From Rhodothermaceae bacterium Tc-Br11_B2g6_7 (lineage in GTDB: Bacteria > Bacteroidota > Rhodothermia > Rhodothermales > Salinibacteraceae): a stretch of DNA of 64,000 nucleotides. Made by a program: the position numbers and the translations under genes. Under the pieces are notes generated by a model that ran no database searches, was not told the DNA's origin, and saw only the letters and a program-made list of their open reading frames with translations. Shown in pieces: positions 35,716 to 42,832 of the stretch (its first letter is position 1; every line of letters begins with the position of its first letter). The stretch lies in assembly GCA_001564055.1 (NCBI GenBank), contig LKNB01000002.1, forward strand, positions 1 to 64,000, read 5' to 3'.

Positions 35716-36009
35716 TTAGGCGTCCATGCGATAGGGGCGCACATCCGTAGCGCAGGTGGAGGGACCGGGGAGGACGCACGCGGTATCTGTACGAAAGGGA
35801 TCGACCACAATGGGGATGTTCTGATAGGTTGCAAACTGGCCTGCTCCCCGTTGGAACTGTGCGCCGATGGCTTTGCGGAGATGCATGTAGGCGTCGGGAC
35901 CCACCACAATGTAGGCTGGCTCGGTGTCTGCATCCCGAAGTTGGCGGATGCTGTTGGTCACAAATTCCAGAATCTCATCCCGCGACGGAGCATACTCAAA
36001 AATAGTCAT
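35716..36009 (-). CDS. Small protein resembling an isolated HK97-type capsid A-domain
   Basis: This protein of 97 residues is not firmly recognised. It has an N-terminal helix (SRDEILEFVTNSIRQLRD), then AYIVVGPDAYMHLRKAIGAQF, NIPIVVDPFRTD and TACVLPGP. The order helix, 'I-V-V-G-x-x-A-Y-x-x-L', 'I-P-I-V-V-D' and a late strand is that of the A-domain of HK97 phage capsids and of the short 'A-domain' (family 4) encapsulins. No other phage gene is nearby. It is divergent from hemF by 42 bp, and its stop is 4 bp from the converging rluA-family stop. The similarity is judged by eye and needs a profile search. Confidence 0.6.
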   Translation of the reverse strand: MTIFEYAPSRDEILEFVTNSIRQLRDADTEPAYIVVGPDAYMHLRKAIGAQFQRGAGQFATYQNIPIVVDPFRTDTACVLPGPSTCATDVRPYRMDA

Positions 36010-36051
36010 GACGGTATCGATCAGCCTTATTCACTTTTGTCAAGAGGGCCC

Positions 36052-37032
36052 GTGAACGCACCCCACCAGGCAACAGATTCGCCCTTACCCGCCGGTTACG
36101 AAGGCTCGATGGCGCAGCGCATGCAGCAGGCCGTGGAGGAGGGGCAGCAGCAGATCTGCGAGGGCCTGGAGGCCTTCGAGCCGGAGGCGCGCTTCCGCCC
36201 CGACCGGTGGACACGCGAGGAGGGCGGGGGAGGCCTGACGCGCGTGCTGGAGGAGGGGCAGGTCTTCGAGAAAGGGGGCGTCAATACGTCGGCGGTATGG
36301 GGCACGCTGCCTGCACGTATGGCCGAGGTGTTGAAGGTAGATGCGCTCCCGTTCTTTGCGACGGGCGTCTCGCTCGTCGTCCATCCGCAGTCGCCATACG
36401 TCCCTACAGTGCATGCGAACTTCCGCTACTTTGCGCTCGGCGAGGACCTGAGCACGCCAGAGGACGAATGGTTTGGCGGCGGCGCTGACCTTACACCCGT
36501 CTACCCCACACTGGAGGATGTCCAGCACTTCCATCAGCAGTGGAAGGACGTGTGTGAACGGCACGAAGCGGTTGCCGACTATCCTGACTTTAAAGAGCAG
36601 TGCGACACCTATTTCTATTTGCCGCACCGTGAAGAGTCACGCGGCGTGGGCGGAATCTTCTACGACTATCTGCGTTCTGACCCAGAAGCCTTGCTTGCCT
36701 TCACGAAGGACGCCATTCAGTCTTTCGTACCCGCGTACCGGCCCATCGTCCAGCGGCGCAAAGATCGGACGTACGGACCTCCGGAGGTAGCGTTTCAGCG
36801 CATCCGACGGGGGCGGTACGTGGAGTTCAACCTCGTATACGACCGCGGGACGAAGTTTGGACTGGAGACCAAGGGACGGACGGAGAGCATCCTCATGAGC
36901 CTGCCGTTGCGGGCACGGTGGCCGTACAACCACACCCCGGAGCCCGGCACCCCGGAGGCCCGGGCTGCGTGGTTTTTTACCCCGCGGGACTGGCTTCAGC
37001 TCTCGGCGGCCGATGTGCCCCCCGCAGAGTGA
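36052..37032 (+). CDS. hemF: Oxygen-dependent coproporphyrinogen III oxidase
   Basis: This 326-residue enzyme converts coproporphyrinogen III to protoporphyrinogen IX using O2. It shows the HemF motifs GGVNTSAVWGTLP, TGVSLVVHPQSPYVPTVHAN, WFGGGADLTP and YVEFNLVYDRGTKFGLETKGRTESILMSLP. A GTG at 36052 is favoured because it leaves room for the divergent small gene; an ATG at 36109 would give 307 residues, close to the E. coli length. Its use of oxygen points to an aerobic organism. It is followed by hemH across a gap with an inverted repeat. Confidence 0.95.
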   Translation: MNAPHQATDSPLPAGYEGSMAQRMQQAVEEGQQQICEGLEAFEPEARFRPDRWTREEGGGGLTRVLEEGQVFEKGGVNTSAVWGTLPARMAEVLKVDALPFFATGVSLVVHPQSPYVPTVHANFRYFALGEDLSTPEDEWFGGGADLTPVYPTLEDVQHFHQQWKDVCERHEAVADYPDFKEQCDTYFYLPHREESRGVGGIFYDYLRSDPEALLAFTKDAIQSFVPAYRPIVQRRKDRTYGPPEVAFQRIRRGRYVEFNLVYDRGTKFGLETKGRTESILMSLPLRARWPYNHTPEPGTPEARAAWFFTPRDWLQLSAADVPPAE

Positions 37033-37050
37033 TCGCCCACCCGCTACATC

Positions 37051-37088
37051 GTTTTACCGGCTCTTACGCTGGTAGCCTTAGGTAAAAC
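37051..37088. other. Imperfect long inverted repeat between hemF and hemH
   Basis: GTTTTACC plus GGCT (37051-37062) can pair with AGCC (37074-37077) and GGTAAAAC (37081-37088), interrupted by a 3-base bulge. There is no T-tract after it, so it may be an operator or RNA element controlling hemH rather than a simple terminator. Confidence 0.35.
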
Positions 37089-37176
37089 TTCAACAGTGGA
37101 TAGGAACTGCCGCCCCCGCCAAAGTTCTAATTCCTGTACCTTTATAGATACTGCTTCAACCCAAACCTGCCCTGCT

Positions 37177-38472
37177 ATGACGCCTCTGGAGTTTCTCAAG
37201 GATTACGCGTACGACGAACGGCTGGTGACGGGTGAATATTACTCCGATGACCCAGTCCAAGTAGAAGAAGGGGACACCGTGGGCGTCGTGCTGATGAACC
37301 TCGGGGGGCCGAACACCACCGATGACGTACAGCCGTTTCTCTACAACCTGTTCATGGACCCGGCCATCATCGATATTCCGGTGAAGGGTCGGGCACGGCA
37401 TTGGTTGTGCAAAGCGATTTCGTCGCTGCGTGCGCGCTCCGTGGCGGAGGATTACGAGTTGATTGGCGGCGGATCGCCAATCAATCGGCTTACGGAAGAG
37501 CAGTCGGAAAGCCTTGAGCGGACGCTAAACGCCAACTTTGGCGATGAGGCGGGGGTCACGTTCCGGACGTACATTGCCATGCGGTACTGGCATCCGTTCA
37601 CTGAGGAAGCGGCCGCGCAGATGGAAGCTGACGAGGTGGATAAGGTGGTCCTGCTGCCGCTCTATCCGCAATACTCGAAGACGACCACCGGCTCCTCGCT
37701 CATTTACTGGTGGATGCTCGAGGAAAAGGGCGAGATTCCCTCGTGGCCGGTTTCGTATGTTTTTGAGTATGCGGCCAATCCCAAGTATATTCAGGCCATC
37801 AGCGAGCGCATTGATGAGGGGCTACAGCGCTTTCCGAAGCACATCCGTGACGACGTCCACTTTGTCTTCAGCGCCCACGGCACGCCCCTCAATGAGATGA
37901 TCGACCGCCGCGATCCATACTGCTGCCTCGTGCACTCCACCGTGGAGCGGGTGATGGCGCAGCGCGGTTACGACATGCCGTACCACGTGGCCTTTCAGAG
38001 CAAGGTGGGGCCTGCCGAGTGGCTCACGCCGGGTACGCCCGACAAGCTGGAGGAGCTGGCCCACCAAGGGCACACCGCGACGCTCGTGATCCCGGTGGCG
38101 TTTGTGACAGAGCACGTAGAGACATCGTACGAGCTCGACATCGAAGTGCGCGAGGAGGCTGAGGAGGCGGGCATCGAGCACTACGAGGTTATGCCGGCGC
38201 TTAATTGCCACCCGCTGTTCATTGACGCCCTGGCCGAGGCTACCGTTGCGCAGGTAGAACTACCAGGCCAGAAACCGCCGACAAGTCTTGGTGGGGATGG
38301 GATGGCCACGGATTACCCCTTGCGCCCGCTTTGCGAGATGCCGCGCTACTCGGCAAAACACCGGTACACGCGTTGCCATCAGTGCGAGCTCATCACCGAA
38401 GCGCGTCGCTGGACGACGAATGGGGAGGACGAGGTACCCACGGTATCGGCCAACCCGCCACAAGAGCAATAA
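37177..38472 (+). CDS. hemH: Ferrochelatase with C-terminal cysteine cluster
   Basis: This 431-residue enzyme inserts Fe2+ into a porphyrin at the end of heme synthesis. It has VGVVLMNLGGP at the start of the core, LLPLYPQYSKTTTGSS, catalytic H234 in FSAHGTP and TEHVETSYELDIE. The core ends near residue 360. A C-terminal extension carries C386, C400 and C403 (C-x13-C-x2-C), which could bind a [2Fe-2S] cluster as in some other ferrochelatases. The ATG at 37177 is used because an extension to 37096 has no family similarity. It precedes a methyltransferase-like gene by 25 bp. Confidence 0.95.
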   Translation: MTPLEFLKDYAYDERLVTGEYYSDDPVQVEEGDTVGVVLMNLGGPNTTDDVQPFLYNLFMDPAIIDIPVKGRARHWLCKAISSLRARSVAEDYELIGGGSPINRLTEEQSESLERTLNANFGDEAGVTFRTYIAMRYWHPFTEEAAAQMEADEVDKVVLLPLYPQYSKTTTGSSLIYWWMLEEKGEIPSWPVSYVFEYAANPKYIQAISERIDEGLQRFPKHIRDDVHFVFSAHGTPLNEMIDRRDPYCCLVHSTVERVMAQRGYDMPYHVAFQSKVGPAEWLTPGTPDKLEELAHQGHTATLVIPVAFVTEHVETSYELDIEVREEAEEAGIEHYEVMPALNCHPLFIDALAEATVAQVELPGQKPPTSLGGDGMATDYPLRPLCEMPRYSAKHRYTRCHQCELITEARRWTTNGEDEVPTVSANPPQEQ

Positions 38473-38497
38473 GCCCAAGCGCGCACCAAGGTCAGCC

Positions 38498-39058
38498 ATG
38501 CATTCATCATCCGAAAGACGTGTGGCGTTTTCGCATGAGCTGCTGAAGACCTTTGCTGCGGTGCCTGTGGCATCGGCCCTGCTGGTACGAGAAGACCAAC
38601 CCGCGGGCCATGCCGAAGCCCTCGTGCGATTGGGTTTTGCAGTGGAGGTCCGTGTGCCGGTAGCAGAACAAGCACTGGTCGAGCGCGAGCTTATCGCGCA
38701 CCACCCCGGGCCCCTGTCGTGGAGTGTACACGCCATCGGCGAGCCGCTGGCAGAGGCTGCGTTCGACTGGGTGGTGTGGGCCCTACCTGCCGACCCGTCC
38801 CCAGGCGCCATTGCCGCCGAGCTTGCGCGTATCCGTACTGCCCTCCGTCCGGGAGGATGGTGCTACCTTTTCAGCCCGGAGGGGTCCGTCGCGTCCGAAG
38901 ACCAAGCAGCTTCGACGGCACGGCCGTACGCCCCGCGTCACTTAACGGCATGGGCTGACACCGCGCAACTCGTAGAGGCTGCCACTCCATGGTATGTCGC
39001 TGAAGAGGAGGCGCTGCACGCGATCTACCGCCGAGTCGAATCCGATACGCCTGTGTAA
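38498..39058 (+). CDS. SAM-dependent methyltransferase-like protein
   Basis: This protein of 186 residues has the second half of a class I methyltransferase fold: FDWVVWALPADPSPG followed by LARIRTALRPGGWCYLFSPEG, resembling motifs IV and V of UbiE-type enzymes. The glycine-rich SAM motif I near the N-terminus is not obvious, so cofactor binding is uncertain. It sits between hemH (25 bp) and hemL (153 bp) on the same strand and may be co-transcribed with hemH. No substrate can be proposed. Confidence 0.6.
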   Translation: MHSSSERRVAFSHELLKTFAAVPVASALLVREDQPAGHAEALVRLGFAVEVRVPVAEQALVERELIAHHPGPLSWSVHAIGEPLAEAAFDWVVWALPADPSPGAIAAELARIRTALRPGGWCYLFSPEGSVASEDQAASTARPYAPRHLTAWADTAQLVEAATPWYVAEEEALHAIYRRVESDTPV

Positions 39059-39211
39059 GCTCGGCGTGTAGCAAGGTTGTGATTCCTTTGTGGTTACGGC
39101 TGCCACTGCCGCCCGGCAGCGTCCGATTCAGAAACGCCATGGGGCCCGTGGCATAGGACTATACGCATGATAGCATCACCGACGTGCACTCCGATCTGAG
39201 AGCCATACCCA

Positions 39212-40537
39212 ATGTCCGTAGCTACCGAACCCAAGCCCTCCACCACCACCAGTGCAGCGTTTTTTGAGCAGGCGCAGGAGGTGATTCCCGGCGGCGTGAA
39301 TTCGCCGGTGCGCGCCTTCAAAAGTGTGGGCGGCACGCCCCTGTTCATCGACAAAGCCCACGGGGCGTACATGACTGACGCCGATGGCAACCAGTACGTC
39401 GATTACATCGGCTCGTGGGGGCCCATGCTCTTCGGGCACGGGGATGAGGATGTGGTGTCGGCTGTGCAACGCGCAGCCGAAGACTCCACCTCATTCGGGG
39501 CGCCCACACGTATTGAGATCGATGTGGCGCAGTTGGTGGTGGACATGGTGCCGTCGGTGGAGAAGGTGCGCATGGTGAACTCCGGTACCGAGGCTACCAT
39601 GAGTGCCGCGCGGCTTGCCCGTGGGTTCACTGGGCGCGATAAGATCATCAAGTTTGAGGGCAACTACCACGGGCACGGGGATTTCTTCCTGATCGCGGCC
39701 GGCTCGGGCGCGGCCACGTTTGGCGAGCCGAACTCACCCGGCGTGACGCCGGGCAATGCCAAAGACACGCTGCTTGCGCGCTACAATGACCTGGATCATG
39801 TCGAGTCACTGGTCGAAGCGAATCCAGATGAGGTGGCCTGCATCATCCTGGAGCCGCTGGCCGGAAACATGGGCTGTGTGCTGCCTGAGCCCGGCTTTCT
39901 GGAAGGCCTGCGCGCGATCTGTGACAAACACGACATTGTGCTGATCTTCGATGAGGTAATGACGGGCTTTCGCGTAGCCCGAGGCGGGGTGCAGGAGCGG
40001 TTTGGCGTTACCCCGGACCTGACCACGCTCGGTAAGATCATCGGCGGTGGGCTGCCCGTTGGAGCTTACGGCGGTCGCAAGGAGATCATGGACTTTGTCT
40101 CCCCTACGGGGCCCGTCTACCAAGCGGGCACGCTCTCCGGCAATCCCCTGGCGATGCGAGCAGGCTTCACGGTGCTAAAAAAGATAGCCGAAACCCCTGA
40201 TCTGTACGACCGACTGGAAACGTACGGCGCAGCCCTGGAAGACGGTATGCGGAAAAACATGGAGGACCTCGGCTTGAACTATTACATGACGCGGGTGGGC
40301 TCCATGGGCTGTCTCTTTTTCAACGAAGACCGCGTAGTGGACTTCGACACAGCACAGCAGTGTGATTTGAAGCGGTACGGCCGCTACTTCCACGCGATGC
40401 TGGAGGAAGGCGTCTATCTCGCTCCCTCCCAATACGAGGCCTACTTCTTCTCCCTGCGCCACGGTGAAGACGAGCTGGAGCGTACCCTAAAAGCCAACCG
40501 AAAGGCGCTGGAGCGGGCACACGCGCCAGCGGCATAA
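39212..40537 (+). CDS. hemL: Glutamate-1-semialdehyde 2,1-aminomutase
   Basis: This 441-residue PLP enzyme makes 5-aminolevulinate from glutamate-1-semialdehyde, the last step of the C5 route into heme. Clear motifs are PGGVNSPVRAF, NSGTEATMSAARLARGFTGRDKIIKFEGNYHGH, IIFDEVMTGFRVA in a closely related form and the PLP lysine K275 in TLGKIIGGGLPVGAYGG. It shows the organism uses the C5 rather than the Shemin route. It ends convergently with the DUF5687 permease gene, 53 bp apart. Confidence 0.96.
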   Translation: MSVATEPKPSTTTSAAFFEQAQEVIPGGVNSPVRAFKSVGGTPLFIDKAHGAYMTDADGNQYVDYIGSWGPMLFGHGDEDVVSAVQRAAEDSTSFGAPTRIEIDVAQLVVDMVPSVEKVRMVNSGTEATMSAARLARGFTGRDKIIKFEGNYHGHGDFFLIAAGSGAATFGEPNSPGVTPGNAKDTLLARYNDLDHVESLVEANPDEVACIILEPLAGNMGCVLPEPGFLEGLRAICDKHDIVLIFDEVMTGFRVARGGVQERFGVTPDLTTLGKIIGGGLPVGAYGGRKEIMDFVSPTGPVYQAGTLSGNPLAMRAGFTVLKKIAETPDLYDRLETYGAALEDGMRKNMEDLGLNYYMTRVGSMGCLFFNEDRVVDFDTAQQCDLKRYGRYFHAMLEEGVYLAPSQYEAYFFSLRHGEDELERTLKANRKALERAHAPAA

Positions 40538-40590
40538 CCGGCAGTTGGCACAGGCCTCAACGGATATGAGCCCTTATCTCTGGGTTCGGC

Positions 40591-42072
40591 TCAGTCCTCT
40601 GCTGTCCGAAATCCGGCAGCCATGATGTAGCGGCGCTGCGTGAGTTGCCGCCCGAGGAGGTGAGCCCAGGGCCAAGCCAGCAGCATGTTGAAAAGCCCAA
40701 GAGCGGCGACCAGTGTGATGGCGGTGGCAGGCGTGCTGCCAAAGCCGACAAGCAGCGCGGCAGGCGGCGCCACGGTAGGGAGGAGCCACAGCCAGTGCCA
40801 GAGGGAGAAACCCTGGTAGTTAAAAAAGTGCCCTTCACTGGTGCTCACCCGCTTCTGGTTACGCACGGCCAGCGTTAGCATGAGCACACTTGTGACCCCC
40901 ACATTGTAAAACAGAAAGGCCACATGTAGCGTCAGCAGTCGTGGTGCCAGCCACCAGAAGAAGGGCAGGCAGATCAAGAACATGGCCAGGCAGGACAGCT
41001 GCAACACCATCAGCTTGGCGAGGACCAACTGCTGCGGGGACAGATCGCGGCTGAGTAGCCCATCAAAGTGCCGGCTTTCCCAGGCGAACATCAGCTGGCC
41101 ATAATTAAGTGCGAATGCACCGGAGGCAAAAAGCCCCAGAAACGCATCCATGAGCGGGCCGCGGATCACGTTGTAGTCGGAAAGCAGCAGCCCTGTGTAG
41201 AGCACAGCAAGGACTACGGAGACATAGGCGTACTGCTTGGGCCGTTTGGTGCGGAGCATCATCTTCAGCTCCAGCACCACGAGGTTATGCACCAGTCCTG
41301 ATCGAAACCGTACGAGGCGGCTCCAGAGCGAGGGACGTCGCTGCACGTGTCGTGAGGATCGTAGCGCGGAGTGAAGGCCCTGTGTCGTAAGGAGCGCCAG
41401 GCTCCCAATCAGCACCCCCAGTATGCCGAGCAGCAGCCCATTGCCAGCAGCCAGGCTGTTGAACAGTTGCGCCGATGCCACGCTCGTCCACCCAGCCCCA
41501 ATCCACTGGTCGATGATTTGTGTCACGGCCAGAAGGATCAGCAGGGCCCCGGCCACCCGCAGCCTGCGGTCGAGCAAGAGGCGAAACGCCAGCGTTCCGA
41601 GATGACTGAGCGCCAGGCACGCCAGCACGCCCAATCCCCATACGACGGCTCCTCCGATCGGCACTACCGGACGCACGTGCTGCAGCCAGAAGGGCACAAG
41701 GAAAAGCAGGGGGAGGATATTATGGAGGCTGACAAGCGAACTCCACTGAAAGTAGGCGACCAGCGACGTGCGGGGCAGCGGAAGGTGCAGATACGGCGTC
41801 ATTCGCAGCCGCGGTGGACGCTGAAAAAAGAAGCGCGCGCCCAGCAACCCTACGAGCAGCCCGAGAAGGTAGTCGTTTAACAGCGCCAGCGCCGTGGTGT
41901 CGATCGACAGGAACTCCAAAAACCGGTCGGCAAAGTAGCCAGCCCCGACCAGCGTGGCGGCAATGTACAGCAAGAGCGGAACCACGGCAAAGCCAAGCCA
42001 CCAACGAGGACGTACCACATGGCGGTAAAAGCTCTGCCAGTGATGGCGCAGCAGAAGGGCGTACGTGTGCAC
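40591..42072 (-). CDS. DUF5687-type ABC transporter permease-like membrane protein
   Basis: This 493-residue protein has about twelve hydrophobic segments in two halves with a basic central loop (SSRHVQRRPSLWSRLVRFRSG), followed by LELKMMLRTKRPKQ, the pattern of DUF5687 proteins of Bacteroidota. These are usually encoded beside an ABC ATPase, but none is adjacent here. A GTG at 42072 gives the usual short cytoplasmic start (MHTYALLLRHHW); a TTG at 42180 would add 36 residues. The gene is preceded by the DJ-1/PfpI gene on the same strand. Confidence 0.75.
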   Translation of the reverse strand: MHTYALLLRHHWQSFYRHVVRPRWWLGFAVVPLLLYIAATLVGAGYFADRFLEFLSIDTTALALLNDYLLGLLVGLLGARFFFQRPPRLRMTPYLHLPLPRTSLVAYFQWSSLVSLHNILPLLFLVPFWLQHVRPVVPIGGAVVWGLGVLACLALSHLGTLAFRLLLDRRLRVAGALLILLAVTQIIDQWIGAGWTSVASAQLFNSLAAGNGLLLGILGVLIGSLALLTTQGLHSALRSSRHVQRRPSLWSRLVRFRSGLVHNLVVLELKMMLRTKRPKQYAYVSVVLAVLYTGLLLSDYNVIRGPLMDAFLGLFASGAFALNYGQLMFAWESRHFDGLLSRDLSPQQLVLAKLMVLQLSCLAMFLICLPFFWWLAPRLLTLHVAFLFYNVGVTSVLMLTLAVRNQKRVSTSEGHFFNYQGFSLWHWLWLLPTVAPPAALLVGFGSTPATAITLVAALGLFNMLLAWPWAHLLGRQLTQRRYIMAAGFRTAED

Positions 42073-42201
42073 AGGCAGCGCGGAGGAATCAGCATGGGGT
42101 GGGGTGTCGCGGGGTGCAAAAATGACGCCATTCCAGGCGCCTGTGCCTACGCCGTACAAACGCGGAGGGGACCGGCCCAACCACGATGTAGCGGGTGATA
42201 T

Positions 42202-42828
42202 TTACCGGCTCTGTGGCACCCGCTGCCACGTATGTTCGAGATAGGCGGCCGTGGCTTCGGCTGCAGGTCTACCGTACCTTTGCGCCACCAGATGCAGCGC
42301 CAGGTCCATGCCGGCCGTTACCCCGCCCGCCGTTAGCACAGCCCCGTTGTCCGTATAGCGGTGGTCTGGGTGAACGACGGCCGTGGGGGCGCGCTCGGCT
42401 ATTTCCGCGAGTGCCGTTCGATGTGTCGTGACGTCGCACCCATCAAGCAGGCCCAGGGCCGCCAATATGCGGGCGCCTGTGCAAACCGACAGCACCTGGG
42501 AGGTCCGCTGTACGATCATCCGGACGCTCTGCAGCTGCCGGGCGTCGTCTACCAGCACGCGTGAACCGTTGCCGCCCGGCAGCACAAGCAGGTCCAGCTG
42601 TGCTACGTCGTCTACCGTGCGATCTGGGAGCAGCTGCACCCCAACGGTCGTGCGTATCGACGCCGGGGTTTGGGCGATCAGCGATACCCTGAACCCGGCG
42701 GTTGTGGTGGCTGGGGCTACAGAGCCAAACACCTCCGCCGGGCCGGTGGCGTCCAGCAGATCGACCTCGGGAAAAATCAGGATCCCAACGCTAACCGGAG
42801 TGGTGGGGTATGAGGACGCTGAGGCCAT
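42202..42828 (-). CDS. DJ-1/PfpI family protein
   Basis: This 208-residue protein has the DJ-1/PfpI glutamine-amidotransferase-like fold. The nucleophile elbow is C116 in LSVCTGARIL, and E21 in FPEVD sits where the conserved acid contacts the cysteine. LVLPGGNGSR and GGVTAGMDLALHLV match the isonitrile-hydratase/transcription-regulator branch. Possible roles are hydrolase, glyoxalase or isonitrile hydratase. It starts 4 bp after the stop of the upstream RNase R gene on the same strand, so the two are likely co-transcribed. Confidence 0.85.
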   Translation of the reverse strand: MASASSYPTTPVSVGILIFPEVDLLDATGPAEVFGSVAPATTTAGFRVSLIAQTPASIRTTVGVQLLPDRTVDDVAQLDLLVLPGGNGSRVLVDDARQLQSVRMIVQRTSQVLSVCTGARILAALGLLDGCDVTTHRTALAEIAERAPTAVVHPDHRYTDNGAVLTAGGVTAGMDLALHLVAQRYGRPAAEATAAYLEHTWQRVPQSR

Positions 42829-42832
42829 GGAA

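Noticed and set aside
35716-36009. Prophage remnant as an explanation for the capsid-like small protein
   Set aside because: No terminase, portal, integrase, tail genes or att-like repeats are nearby. The surrounding genes are heme and RNA-modification housekeeping genes.
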